Assembly: GCA_963210315.1 (NCBI GenBank)
Contig: OY723243.1
Coordinates: 1,426,001 to 1,490,000 of the forward strand
Source of the DNA: Rhynchopus euleeides
Taxonomy: Eukaryota > Euglenozoa > Diplonemea > Diplonemida > Diplonemidae
Length of the DNA: 64,000 nt
Reading direction: 5' to 3'
Shown here: one piece after another, positions 1-10,217 of the stretch
How the letters are laid out: every line of letters begins with the position of its first letter
Numbering within the stretch: position 1 is the first letter of the stretch
Notes under the pieces: generated by a model
What the model saw: the letters and a program-made list of their open reading frames with translations, nothing else
Told to the model about the DNA's origin: nothing
Database searches by the model: none
Translations under genes and position numbers: made by a program

Positions 1-156
1 GGCCCCGAGCCCTCCGGGCGGCCACGGTTGCTCCGCGTCGGAAAGGTGACGATCAAGAAAACGACTGATGGGCAGGTCCAGTTCGCCGGCAGTCCGCGTC
101 GTGGCCGTCCTGGTCATGTTGTGAGTGTCTCTTCTGATCCTTCGTCCATCATCTGA
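1..156 (+). CDS. Possible 3' end of a gene running in from the left edge
   Basis: Frame 1 is open from the first base to a TGA at 154-156, giving 51 residues rich in Arg, Gly and Pro. A stretch reading SPRRGRPGH resembles an AT-hook core (RGRP), which would suggest DNA binding, but that is inference from a very short motif. The base composition is GC-rich like the confirmed genes. No start is in the window, there is no homologous domain I recognise, and an open frame of this length can occur by chance in GC-rich DNA. Confidence 0.25.
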   Translation, partial: GPEPSGRPRLLRVGKVTIKKTTDGQVQFAGSPRRGRPGHVVSVSSDPSSII

Positions 157-1723
157 CATGAAGGTTATCAATGCAGCCGCCCTTCAGGCGTTTACTACAT
201 GTAAAGCTGCTGGAACAGACCTGGCAGCTTTGGGTAATGTCATTGACATCTACATGGGCGAACAATCCCGAAAATGTTGCGCCTGAACTCACATTGGCAT
301 GGCGGTGAACTTTGTGAACACTACCCTTTATAGTGAACACGTTTCCGGAAGTGTCTGTGATACGGTTCGACTTCGGGCGGTCGGGTCATGCATGTAGGAC
401 GTAGGTCGTGTGGAACCTGCACGCAACTCTCACCTGGCTGCTTCGTCCAAATAATTGAAAAATGCCGCCCCTCTTCAGGAAGAGGTACTTACTCCAGCTT
501 CTTCTGAATTGGTGGGGCAATTTACCCCGTTTGGTCACAGTCGTCAAAGGCATCGGGAAGAGATACTTGTCTTCATCGGATGGAAGCGTTCTTCAGCTGC
601 AGCCCTGCTCTTCTTTCTGGAGCTCCTGAACGAGCGCGAATGGGATCGGGACCGGCATTTCTGTCTTGATGGTTCTTATTGTGATGTCCGATGACGAGGG
701 TACGTACAGCCCTTTCTGGAGCAGCTCATCCAGAAGCTTCCCCATTGTCAGAGTCGTTTGATCCTGAGCATGTGCTGATGTGTGATCGTGATGTTGTTGC
801 CGATAATATCAGATCATCGTTGACAGCGACTCCAGTCCTCCATACAATGGGCTGGTGAATCTTGGTTTGGGTTGCCTTCAAGGCCGAACCTGGTTGACCA
901 GGTGTCCATGTCGTGGCCGCAGCCCAGGGCTTCCGACATACACATCAGAGAAGGGCTTGCCCAGGTGTCATGGCAGCAGCACCCACCAGCTAAGCCCTTC
1001 CGGTTCAGGAGCAACCCAGAGGGTGCAAGTTGCCTGCAACCAAAGCCATGTCGAGACAGTAGTGACACTCGTTTCGCAGGCAACCGCCAGGGGAGTGTGG
1101 CAAGGATACATCACGCCTGCACGGCCAGCCGCCAATCTATATAACGGATGTGTTGTTCCCGAGTGTGGCAGGGGACCGGTCTCCTCGACTAGCTCCCTCT
1201 GCCACACGGCCAGTGCCCTATCCGTCCGTTTCGCCCCCTGCCCCATTGCATCACCCATAGTCCCAATCTTCCGGACCGCGATCCCCTCGGCCTGTCGCCG
1301 GTGGCGCGTCTTCTCCCGCCTTCTTCGCGGTGCCACCCGCGCGTTACCATACACAACAGAGTTCCCCCACCTTGCATATTCTTTCGGATTGTTAGGGGGC
1401 GTCGGGTTGTGATATATTTGTCTCTACTACACAGTTCGCACAAGGCTCAAATGTCCAGTAAGAGAACCCGATATCAATTGCTCACACAACTCAATTCAAA
1501 CCCATGTTCGAATCCGGACCTATGCCCGGCCTAAGGTGGGGTCTAGCCGAGGCCCTACGACACCTCTTACCCCACGAGACACTACACCACCACAGGTGTG
1601 TGATCGGGGCACCCCACCACCTCCGACACACCACCTGGCGGGCGTGCTGCCCTGCCCAGCACACGGCCACCCGCCGCTGGGTCTGACCGCCCTGTCACTG
1701 CGGGGCGAGGCTGCAGCTGAGGG
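157..1723. other. Intergenic, no supportable gene
   Basis: Several overlapping open frames occur on both strands, but none has domain sense, consistent codon bias or believable splice joins. The last 200 bases before the copine start are C-rich and probably hold its promoter and 5' leader. No core promoter motif can be assigned. Confidence 0.5.
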
Positions 1724-3700
1724 ATGGCGGCACCCACCACAGTCCTGCTGCGGGTGGCCTGCACGGACCTTGCCGTTTTCTCTGCACTGGCCGACCCTGC
1801 TGTGCATGTGATCGTGCGGGATGTGCCCATCTCTACGCCACACAACGACGACTCAGACCCTGAGGGCATCGAAGAGGTCTCGGCGGAGGGCACTGCCCCC
1901 TCTGAGGTCGCACGCACATGTGTGAAGACTGGCACCTCCTGTGACTGGGGCGACGAGCCGATCCCCATCGACATCTACCTCGACGCGCGACGAGGCTATA
2001 CCATCACCATCCATGAGGGCCCTGATGCGCTGTGCCAAGCAACGGTTCCCATGCGTGACTTCTTCCTCGAGTCTGTCATCGAGACAGACCTATACTGCAC
2101 GGAGGTGCAGGGGAAGCGCAAGGGGACCCTCACTGTGCAGGTGGAGGAGAAGAAGGAGGCCTCCGGCGAGCTGTGGCTCTCAGGGGTGGGCCTGCAGGGG
2201 CAAGGCGCCTACCACGACCCCCACACGACGTACCTCAGCGTGCGGAGGGGGGGTGTGCAGATCGCGCGGTCGCCAGAGTCCTGGGAGAGCATGTGCGGTC
2301 CCCTTGAGAAGTTCAGCACAGGGAAGAAGACGAGCCTCTTCAAAAACTGGAAGAACCGGTGGTGTGTCGGCAACAGGGCGGGCCTGACGTATTATGAACA
2401 CGCCGATGCGAAGTCGAAGGGGTGTGTCAACTTCGACACGACATGCGTCTCGCCCCCCTTCGCGGTGGTGCGCGAGCCCAACCCCACCACACACAGCGAG
2501 GTGAAGGACCCCTCCTTGTCATACTTTGCGGTGCGGTGTGTGGATAGCGGCAAGCCCCTGACCCTTCTATTCAAGGCCGCTGATGCCGACACCCACACAA
2601 AGTGGTGCGACTTCCTGGAGAGGCAGATGGACTTTGCCGAGGGCGCACCCTCCACCTGGCCCGTGGCCCGCATCCCCGCCTCCGTCCTGCGCGACACGCA
2701 AGCCCCCCTCGAGGTGGCAGTCGTGCTGAAGGAGGACGCTGTGGGCATCGCTAGCAAGCGGCAGGGCAGCCAGCCCGAGACTATCATCAGCTCAGGCGCT
2801 GCCACAGCGGCAGACCTCCTGGAGTCGAAGAAGGTGCTGCTGGGCCCTGCAGGGTCGGATGGGTGTGTTGCCTTCAGCCGGGTGCGGCGGAAGCGTGCCG
2901 GGCTGCGCGACGCCCTGCGGTCTGGGCTCTCGCTCAACATCGCCTTCTCCCTCGACTTCACCGCGGGCAACGGGGACCCGAAGCTAGCCTCGTCGCTCCA
3001 CACAACAGACCCCAACACCCCCAACGACTACCTGCGTGTGGTGCACCAGGCCCTCGCTGCGCTGCGCCCGTTTTCATCATCCACCATCAGCGCCTATGGG
3101 TTTGGGGGCAGCCTGGAGGTGGGAGGGTTCTCGTCCCGCTTCCCTTTGGACCGCGACGGGATGCGGGTGAGGTTTGCAAACTACGGTGAGATTGAGGATG
3201 CCTACACCGGGGCCCTGCAGAGCGTGCAGCTGCTCGACCCAAGGAATTTTGCCCCGTCGACCCGTGCTGTGGTGGAAGAGGTGCGCATGGGGGACCAGGC
3301 GTATACAGTGATGTTTATCGTTGCCTGTGGGGATCCGCGTGACTCGCAGGAGTTTATGGATGTCGTCGCCTCGAGCTCCGGTCTCCCCGTGACGATCGTG
3401 GTGGTGGGTGTCGGGAATGGGTCCTTCGAGAAGATGCGGCAGCTCCAGCAGAGCGTGCACAGCACCCCGGTGACGTCGCCCATCACCCGGGTGCCGGGGT
3501 GCCGCCCCAACTTCCGGTTTGTCAGGTGTGCGCCGAAGGACTTCCCCATGGCGCTTGCCGCGGTCAGCCCCACGCACTGCACCCACACAGTCAACAACCC
3601 TGTGTCCCCTGCGACGTATGATATGGCGTCTGCCCTGTCTGCCCTTCCCTACCACATCCTCGACTGGGCGCGTGTCTCAGGCAAGAAGCTTGACGAGTGA
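1724..3700 (+). CDS. Copine-family protein with a PH domain
   Basis: A single open frame of 658 residues. The N-terminal 140 residues read as a C2-like beta-sandwich. Residues about 190-303 form a pleckstrin-homology domain: it opens with GPLEKFSTG, has the basic KNWKNRWCV strand and closes with an amphipathic helix containing WCDFLERQM. A second C2-like stretch (about 310-395) leads into a copine-type von Willebrand A domain from about residue 400, with the family signature DFTAGNGDP, then SLH and a GFGG motif. Copines are calcium-dependent phospholipid-binding proteins acting at membranes, and the PH domain would add phosphoinositide binding. A canonical copine is C2-C2-vWA of about 550 residues, so the PH insertion between C2-like regions is unusual. 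The acidic calcium ligands of the first C2 are not obvious, so that domain may bind lipid without calcium. Start chosen at the first ATG (MAAPTT). No intron is needed. Confidence 0.85.
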   Translation: MAAPTTVLLRVACTDLAVFSALADPAVHVIVRDVPISTPHNDDSDPEGIEEVSAEGTAPSEVARTCVKTGTSCDWGDEPIPIDIYLDARRGYTITIHEGPDALCQATVPMRDFFLESVIETDLYCTEVQGKRKGTLTVQVEEKKEASGELWLSGVGLQGQGAYHDPHTTYLSVRRGGVQIARSPESWESMCGPLEKFSTGKKTSLFKNWKNRWCVGNRAGLTYYEHADAKSKGCVNFDTTCVSPPFAVVREPNPTTHSEVKDPSLSYFAVRCVDSGKPLTLLFKAADADTHTKWCDFLERQMDFAEGAPSTWPVARIPASVLRDTQAPLEVAVVLKEDAVGIASKRQGSQPETIISSGAATAADLLESKKVLLGPAGSDGCVAFSRVRRKRAGLRDALRSGLSLNIAFSLDFTAGNGDPKLASSLHTTDPNTPNDYLRVVHQALAALRPFSSSTISAYGFGGSLEVGGFSSRFPLDRDGMRVRFANYGEIEDAYTGALQSVQLLDPRNFAPSTRAVVEEVRMGDQAYTVMFIVACGDPRDSQEFMDVVASSSGLPVTIVVVGVGNGSFEKMRQLQQSVHSTPVTSPITRVPGCRPNFRFVRCAPKDFPMALAAVSPTHCTHTVNNPVSPATYDMASALSALPYHILDWARVSGKKLDE

Positions 3701-6601
3701 AGCAGGCAGGGAATGCTTCCGCAGGAAATGCCTTGCACCTAGGTCAAGCCACTGTAACTAATCAGCTCTCCATGTCTGTCACAACAGCAGGAGGATCGAT
3801 GTGGGTTTGACGGGCAACGTAGTCTCAATTGATAGGTCGGTGCTGCCCGAGATTCGCCCGGAGGGGCATGTGTGTGGCGTGTGGTGTGCGTGCTGACAAC
3901 TTTTCGGGTAGGCAGACTTTCACGGAGCCTGTGCGTGTGTTGGTATTGCATCTGGTGGGTTCAGGAGAGCTCAGCGCAATAAGCCGCCAGGCAACTCTTC
4001 TGATGGTGTTGCACTGGGCTCCCAGCCCGACCGAGCCAACGCGAAGAGTGGTGGGTGTGGGGGGGGGGGGGGTGCGGGTGGGATGAGGCTGTTGGAGGGG
4101 ACGCAGGGAGGGGTATATAGGGGGCGGTGTGATGCTGTATCTTTTTCCACGCCACATTTGTTTTTTGCAGAAGGGGGGGGGGGAGTGCCGTTCTTTGCCT
4201 CTGCACACAATTCCCCGTTCGGAGGCTTGGTGTTTGGAAGCCTCGCAGAGGCGCGAGGGGTTGTCGAAACGAAAGGCGGATGTCGTAGAGGAAAGGGTGG
4301 CGGAACTGAAGTGACACTTTTTTGCCCACAGCTGCCATCTGGTGCTTCTGTCACTGAGGGTCTGCTTGTTGTTCCCCTCTTCATTCAAGGCAGAGTCTGT
4401 AGAGATTGGCAGCTGGGCGACAGACAGAAAGACAACAAGAATGGCCTTCTGGGGACGATATGGGGCGACACAGTGTCGGAAAACCGCCATGTTGCCAGCC
4501 AGACGGCCAGAACGATCGCGGCTTGCCTGTCAGCAGGGATGGCGGGGTGTTCGTATCCCCCTTCAAACCCTGCTTCCTGTGGCAACGCCCCCTTTGAGAA
4601 ACCCCCAACCACAGTCTAGATGCATGTGACTTTATCTGAGGCGGCACGACACGCTCAAAAGAGATTGAAAAGCGTGTGCAGCTCTAGAGGCGCAGGTCCA
4701 CTGCCATGCGGTGGGTGTCTAACTGTTGCTCCTCGAGACTGGATTGTTCGGGTAGAGTGGAATGGTGAATGATTGCATCAGCATGCCGTGGTTGGGGTGG
4801 TTGTGCGCATCGATTATATTTCGTTCCGTTTTGGATTTCCCTCCCCCCTCTCCCGCCTTCTTAGTGATTGTTGTTTTCCCGAAAAGACTACTCGAAATTC
4901 TCAGTGGATAGTTGAGCGTTTCGTTTATGCTCTGTGCGTGCCCCCTCCCCCCCAAAAAAATATATACTGAACTCCCCCTTCACAACTGCTACCCTGTCTG
5001 CTGGAATAGTTCTATTGTGCACAGGCTTGATACATACGGGCCTGGTGACCCGTTTCCATCAGACGGTGAGGCCCGATTCACCGTGAATGCCACACCTTTC
5101 TTGACTTGAGCATGATGCCTCGTCTTTCCTTCTGCGGTCGTCCTCTAAGGGATGAATGCACTGAGGAGACAAGAGCTGCGAGGGTTGTTGGGAACACGAA
5201 ACGATAGTGGGTCAGGAGCTTATCTATTGGCCAGTTTTCACATATTTGTCTTTATCTAGGTGTCTTCGCAACGCCTGCCAAAGATGTGTGTTTTGGTGTA
5301 TTTCTCTTGTTATTGTGTGAGAAAGACGCCGAGCTTTGCCGATTAGCGATGACCCCGCTGTGCTGTGTCGGGGTTGAAAGCCTGCGACCGCGCAAATTCT
5401 TCGCATTTGTTGTTGTGGCTGTGAGCCCCTGTGCTGTGCCCCCACAACTCTGCTTTTCTTACCTGCTCTTTCAGGAGCCCCCACGAGATGACAATATGGT
5501 GTCGATTCTCCTTGAGAGCTCCCCTTCTGACAACTGTCCACATCCTGGTGCAGCCATGCGCCTCTTCTTTGCATCGGCAACGGGATGGTGTGCTGCAGCT
5601 GTAGCACATGTCCTGCATTACTTGACTCAGGTGCGGCTTGGTAGTTTGTCTGGCGTGTGCTTCCAGAGGTCGCGCAGTCCACAAGGTTATTGCCCTCTGG
5701 TGGCTTCTCACACACTCCCGCCCCGCCCCGTCCCAGTGAATGGAGTGGACTTTGTGCCGCACTTCTCTCGACATCATTTCCCCCCACGCCCCACCCTCTT
5801 GCCTCCTCGTAACGCAAATGACCGAATCGCCCTGTATTGTGGGTATTCAGCAAACCCATCACATATTCGACTTTCGGCTCGCTCGCTTCAACCTGCGCGT
5901 CGTGATTCCAGCAGCTGAGTTACTCTCCAGACGACAGCGGTTGTGGAACACCGCTGTGTGGGGGTGGGTGGCTTGGTGCCTTTGGCCTGTTACGAACGTT
6001 GCGGGTATTATTTGTATTATTTGGGAGGGTGGGCCAACTGGGAAAGCGTTCTGTTTTGCCGGATCTACTAGCATCCCCACGCACATCACCCCGTCAGTGG
6101 TGGGCACAAAGAGTGGGGGTATGCTTTCCGACAATCCACTGTGTTGGCATGCTGCTGCTGCATGTGCCCAGCTTGACGCCATGGATCACATGGCAGAAGA
6201 ACGCATCCCAATGTGCCTGTTTTGGGTTTTGGGTGGCCACTGTCTTCGCGTTAGCCCGAGGTCGAGAGGTGAAGAGCCTCAGCAGGTTTCGGTGCCTGTC
6301 AGAGCAGGCTGCTCAGCACTTGGTCGTATATTCTCGGCTTGTCGAGGACATCCGAGAAATCAGCGTATTTCCCGCCGTGAGAAGCTGCAGGAATCCGATC
6401 AGTAGGAGATCGGTTGTTGGCCTGGGTGGTGGAGGTGGGAAACACCACGCATGCATCTCAGTCCCCCAGCGAAACCCGGCCGCTGCCTCTCCCACACCCG
6501 ACTCTTGCAGGGCACACCGGCGGTTGCCACGCCGTGCCGCGCCGTTGCCTTCCCACAATGCACCACACCACCACGCCTTAGGCCTCCTTTGCCCCTTCGC
6601 G
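3701..6601. other. Intergenic, no supportable gene
   Basis: Contains G- and C-runs (for example around 4060 and 4170) and an A-run after a C-run at 4950. Open frames of 100-220 residues occur in several overlapping frames, but they are low-complexity or rich in Cys/Trp/Pro and look like chance frames. I see no domain, no paired splice sites giving sense and no repeat shared with the rest of the window. Confidence 0.5.
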
Positions 6602-8435
6602 ATGCCGCGTGGCAGGAGGGGGGCGGGCGGGAGGGACAGCTATGACCCTCAGATGGTTGTGGTGAAGGAGGAGCAGGATGTCGCCTACGAGGCCGAGCCG
6701 TACGAGAGCGGCATAACTTACGACGCGTTTGCCTACGAGCACGAGCAGGAAATGGCAGAAGAGGAAGCGGGCGTTGCTGCTGGAGAGTATTTCCCCGAAA
6801 ACGTCCCCCAACGAAACGTTGTCGTCAAGGAGGAGGACGAGCTTATGGACGATGTGGTTGTCGAGGAGGACCTGGCACGCCAGGAGGGTTTGATATACGG
6901 CCCTGACGATACCGCAGATCAGGACCTGGGCGAAGAAGCGGATGATTGCTACGTGCCTGAGGTGCTGCCTGAGGAGGTTGTGGAAGAAGTCTACCACGAC
7001 ACCTTCTCCCACCACCACCCCGAGGTGAAGCAGGAAGTGAACAACTTCATGGACGAGGTCTTCCCTGAAAACAAGGCGGACGAAGCCATCATAGACAAGA
7101 AGGCCGCGCCCGACAACAAGGGCCCGCTGCCGGACGGATGGTGCTGGGAACGAACTGCTGACGGGGAGCTGTACTTTGCGAACCACGAATCGGCAATAAC
7201 CTCGTGGGATGACCCACGCTCAAAGCCTATTCTGAGAGGTGACTTGTCACGGCCAGCCGATGCCTGCAGATACTTCCTGGAGCACGGGCACTGCCCTCTT
7301 GGGGCGACATGCTCTGCATCGCATGTGACGCAAGATCATGTGGAGCGCACGGGTCTCGCTGTTGGGTCTGTCGTGAAGGAGACTATCCAGGACGTGCGCG
7401 ATCTCCCAACCTATCAGACCGCCATGACGCGCAAGCAGGAGCTGGTGAAAAGTGAAGCGAATCCCCTTTCAGGCGGCTGGTGCGATTCCGGCGACGAGGC
7501 CGATGCGCCCATAGTCGTCGAGGGGCAGGGCGACGCTGACGACCCCTCCTCGTGGCGGTTTGGCGCCAAGGGAGATATCCTCTGCCAGGGGGAGGAGGTG
7601 GCAATTGCGCAGAACCAGATTACACCCGAACAGTACAGTACAAAGCAAAGCGCCTACCTTGGGACATCGGGTACAGTCACGGCTGATTCTGACGACAAGC
7701 GGTTGGTATGCTGGTGTTGGTGGGTTGGGGGTGCAGGTGGGAGCGCGGGGTGAACATGCGTCATGACACACACGGCCTGCGTCATGATTGTCAGGGTTTG
7801 GGCTTTGGCATCACACAAATATTGGAACGCTCACACCACCGCCACCACCACCACCACCCTTTGCAGCTGGTGAACATAACCCATGCGGATGGCGAACAGT
7901 TTAACTGGCACAAGAGGGTATGGACGTGTATTTTTAGGTTCCCTTTTTGGGTTCTCCAATGCTGGCTTGCAGGTCTGAAGCAAGGCTACAGGCCCCACCT
8001 TATCACCCAGAGTTGTGGCCAATGCTTGAAAATGCAGCCTTCATGACCCCAAGTTGCCTCGAAGCCGCTGGTTTCAACACATCAGCCTGTTTTAGAATGG
8101 CTTGGGCCACACCAAGCAGCCTGTTTGACGCGACAACCACCGACACACACCCACACCTGCATCGCATGTCCGCACTGCACCACATCGCCACACCTCTGCA
8201 GGACATCTTGGTGAACCGCAGAGGCGAAGCGAACCTGCCCCAACAGGCTAAGCCCAAGATGCACAGCTGGCGGAAGAAGATGAAGAAAGAGAACAAGAAG
8301 CAACGTGGGGCAATCACTGGTCGTGCCGCACAGGGTGTGCACCACTCTTCTGTCCACGATGCGCCGTGGCCGTCGATGCCGCAGGGGCGCGCAGCCGGCA
8401 GAGGGCGGGGTGCGATGGGGCGAGGAGCCAGATAG
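6602..8435 (+). CDS. WW-domain and CCCH zinc-finger protein, three exons
   Basis: Join 6602-7705, 7867-7917, 8202-8435 (462 residues). Both introns are phase 0, with donors GTATGC and GTATGG and acceptors TTTGCAG and TCTGCAG. Start at ATG 6602 (MPRGRRGAGG, a basic patch). Residues about 30-160 are very acidic and contain several VKEE/VKQE stretches. A WW domain spans about 175-208 (GWCWERTADGELYFANHE then SWDDP), the proline-ligand-binding module common in splicing and 3'-end factors. It is followed by one CCCH zinc finger, C222-x8-C231-x5-C237-x3-H241, which normally binds RNA. The C-terminus is strongly basic (WRKKMKKENKKQRG), as in nuclear proteins. Together these suggest a nuclear RNA-processing factor, by inference only; I do not recognise the orthologue. 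Reading without splicing would stop at 7753, and the last exon could have an extra intron near 8334. Confidence 0.7.
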
Positions 8436-8585
8436 TGTGCAGTGTGCTGCCTTGAATCCCAATGGCGACATGGCCCCTCCACAACAAGGGGCCACACCCC
8501 ACCCCACCCCTTTGCGCCTCGAGTCAGACGGGAGGGCGTGGAGGTGGGAGGCTGGTGGCCGTGTCTATTGGTCGTGGTGGGGGTA

Positions 8586-8741
8586 TGGAAATTTAGGCAA
8601 AATTAGCCAAAATTAGCCAATTTAGCCAGGTTTTTTGGCTGGGGAAAATAGTTGTCCAATTTTTGAAAAATTCGAAAAAAATCGAAAAAAACGCCTAACT
8701 GTTTTTAGCCACTACGGCTAGCCACAGTGGCTAAATTTCCA
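8586..8741. mobile_element. 156-bp MITE with TA duplication
   Basis: The ends TGGAAATTTAG and CTAAATTTCCA are perfect 11-bp inverted repeats. They are flanked on both sides by TA (8584-8585 and 8742-8743), which is the signature of Tc1/mariner-type insertion. The interior is AT-rich with repeated TTAGCC/GGCTAA motifs and an A-rich core, and it encodes nothing. It lies 150 bp downstream of the WW/CCCH gene. Confidence 0.7.
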
Positions 8742-8781
8742 TACGGCCCTGGTGACCCGGGGTCCGAAATTTCGACATGTC

Positions 8782-9772
8782 TGGTGCCCCTGACGACCCC
8801 ATATTGCGTAGTTTGTGCGTAGTGAAAAGGGGGGGGGGGGTCTCATTTTTTGATTTACTCAGCCATTCTCTGTCTCTATGCCGGGACCCCAAACTCAAGG
8901 AGTTCTTGCTGTTCCGGGGTCAGTGAGGGTGCAGGCGCTTCAGGTGCTGCAGGTTCTTCAGGTGCTGCAGCGCTGGCAGCCTTCGGTGCGGGTTTCGACG
9001 CAGTCTTTGCAGGTCTCTTTGGGGGTGCCCTTTGGCGCGGTGCCTGCTTCAGCTCGTCGGGTGGAAGCATCAACGCATCATTAAGCGGTGCCTGCTTCAG
9101 CTCCTCCGGGTGGAAGCGTCAACGCATCATTAAGGAAGAAGGAAGCACAGTTGCTACGCTTTTTTGCAGCTGCAGGAAACGACACCATACCCAACAACAA
9201 TCCCCAGACCGTCGAGGGAGAGTGGGCGCCTGGATCCCGTGACACAGATCTCTAGTGCCGTTGTGATCCCCTCGGATAACGTCTCCTGGACGTTGTCAGC
9301 GGAGGTTGCCTGTGTGGCGGTGACCTCCGTATACCCCGCGGGATCCAGTGCCAGTAGCGCCTTCTTCAGCTTTTCGTCGACCCCTCGGCCGACGCTCTCC
9401 TTGATGTCAAGGGCCACCTTCAGGGTGGCACCTCGCATCGCCCTGAAGGCTGTGATCGTATCATCATTCACAATCTCGAGGGTGTTCTACGCGGCTCCTG
9501 GAACTCACTTCCTTCTCAGGTGTTTCTGGGCATGGGGCAACCTTGCCCAGGTGTTTCTGGAGTCCCGCCCCACATGTCGTGCGTTCTTTCGTACGGTGTA
9601 TAGTGAGTTCTGGCAATAATTTTTTGCTCGGTCAGCGCAGTGCCTCCAGTCCTGTCTCAGTAGCCACACAGAAAGGGGGACCAAAAAAACTGGGGGGGGG
9701 CCAAAAAGCGAGACCCCCCCCCCAGATTGCGTAGTTTGTGCGTAGTGAAAAAGGGGTAAATCAGGGGCACCA
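8782..9772. mobile_element. DNA transposon remnant with 5-bp target duplication
   Basis: Terminal inverted repeats TGGTGCCCCTGA (left) and TCAGGGGCACCA (right) are each flanked by ATGTC (8777-8781 and 9773-9777). The right-hand flank continues directly into the tandem-repeat unit and the left flank matches its GAAATTTCGACATGTC core, so the target was probably that repeat. A 25-base motif (ATTGCGTAGTTTGTGCGTAG...) occurs as a direct repeat near both ends (about 8803 and 9725). The interior carries broken reading frames on the minus strand. Confidence 0.6.
8876..9471 (-). pseudogene. Degenerate reading frame inside the 991-bp transposon
   Basis: Two minus-strand frames look like pieces of one protein: 9471-9154 (105 residues, starting MNDDTITAFRAMRG) and 9073-8876 (65 residues, Ala/Pro/Lys-rich, ending LLEFGVPA). 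A tandem duplication of about 50 bp lies between and within them (GGTGCCTGCTTCAGCTC at about 9039 and 9088), and the frame is lost there. The Ala/Pro/Lys-rich part resembles a flexible linker. No transposase motif is visible, so I call it a remnant of unknown function. Confidence 0.35.
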
Positions 9773-10004
9773 ATGTCGAAAAAAAATTTTTTGGCCAAAA
9801 AAAAATTTTTTTTTTCCGCCTGGCTCAACAGAATCTGGGGCTCACTGGGGTGCCACACTGAAAAATTTCGGAAAATTTTCGAATTTTTTTTCAGCCATTT
9901 TTGGTTAGCCAGGCCTGGGCCCAGCTGGGCCAGGTGCTGGGCCAGGTAGGCCGAAATTTCGACATGTCGAAAAAAAATTTTTTTGGCCAAAAAAAAATTT
10001 TTTT
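9773..10004 (+). repeat. Tandem-repeat array, part 1
   Basis: Holds the end of one unit and one full unit of an approximately 180-bp repeat. The unit begins CGCCTGGCTCAACAG, passes through AAATTTCGGAAAATTTTCGA, TTAGCCAGGCCTGGGCCCAG and GAAATTTCGACATGTCGAAA, and ends in long A/T runs around GGCCAA. This copy has an extra GTGCTGGGCCAG, a 12-bp internal duplication. The downstream end is interrupted by the tyrosine-recombinase retrotransposon. Confidence 0.85.
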
Positions 10005-10147
10005 TTTGCATACACGTTAAGTGTTCTAAGAAACCAGACATAACCAGAAGACCAACATCATGTTCGTGCTAGCACTTTTCCCTTTTGTCATCACACCCGT
10101 GCGCCAAAACAGGTTAGGCCTTATATTTGGCTGCGTTCAACGAAAAA
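10005..10147 (+). repeat. Split direct repeat A1
   Basis: About 143 bp from TTTGCATACACGTTAAG to GGCTGCGTTCAACGAAAAA, repeated as A2 at 14521-14663. It probably contains the promoter/5' leader of the element and forms the left partner of the recombination junction. Confidence 0.85.
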
Positions 10148-10217
10148 TATTTTCGTGGTTCAACACTCCCACCTACTCCCTTCTCTTTACTCCACCCTTC
10201 AACCCCCGACATATCCG

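Noticed and set aside
1500-1530. GTTCGAATCCGG, another T-loop-like string
   Set aside because: No D-arm, anticodon arm or acceptor stem upstream at the right spacing.
7926-7972. Alternative 47-base intron in the WW/CCCH gene joining a frame at 7973
   Set aside because: The 284-base intron 7918-8201 keeps phase 0, has a standard donor and acceptor, and yields a sensible basic C-terminus, whereas the alternative adds a Cys/His/Thr-rich stretch.
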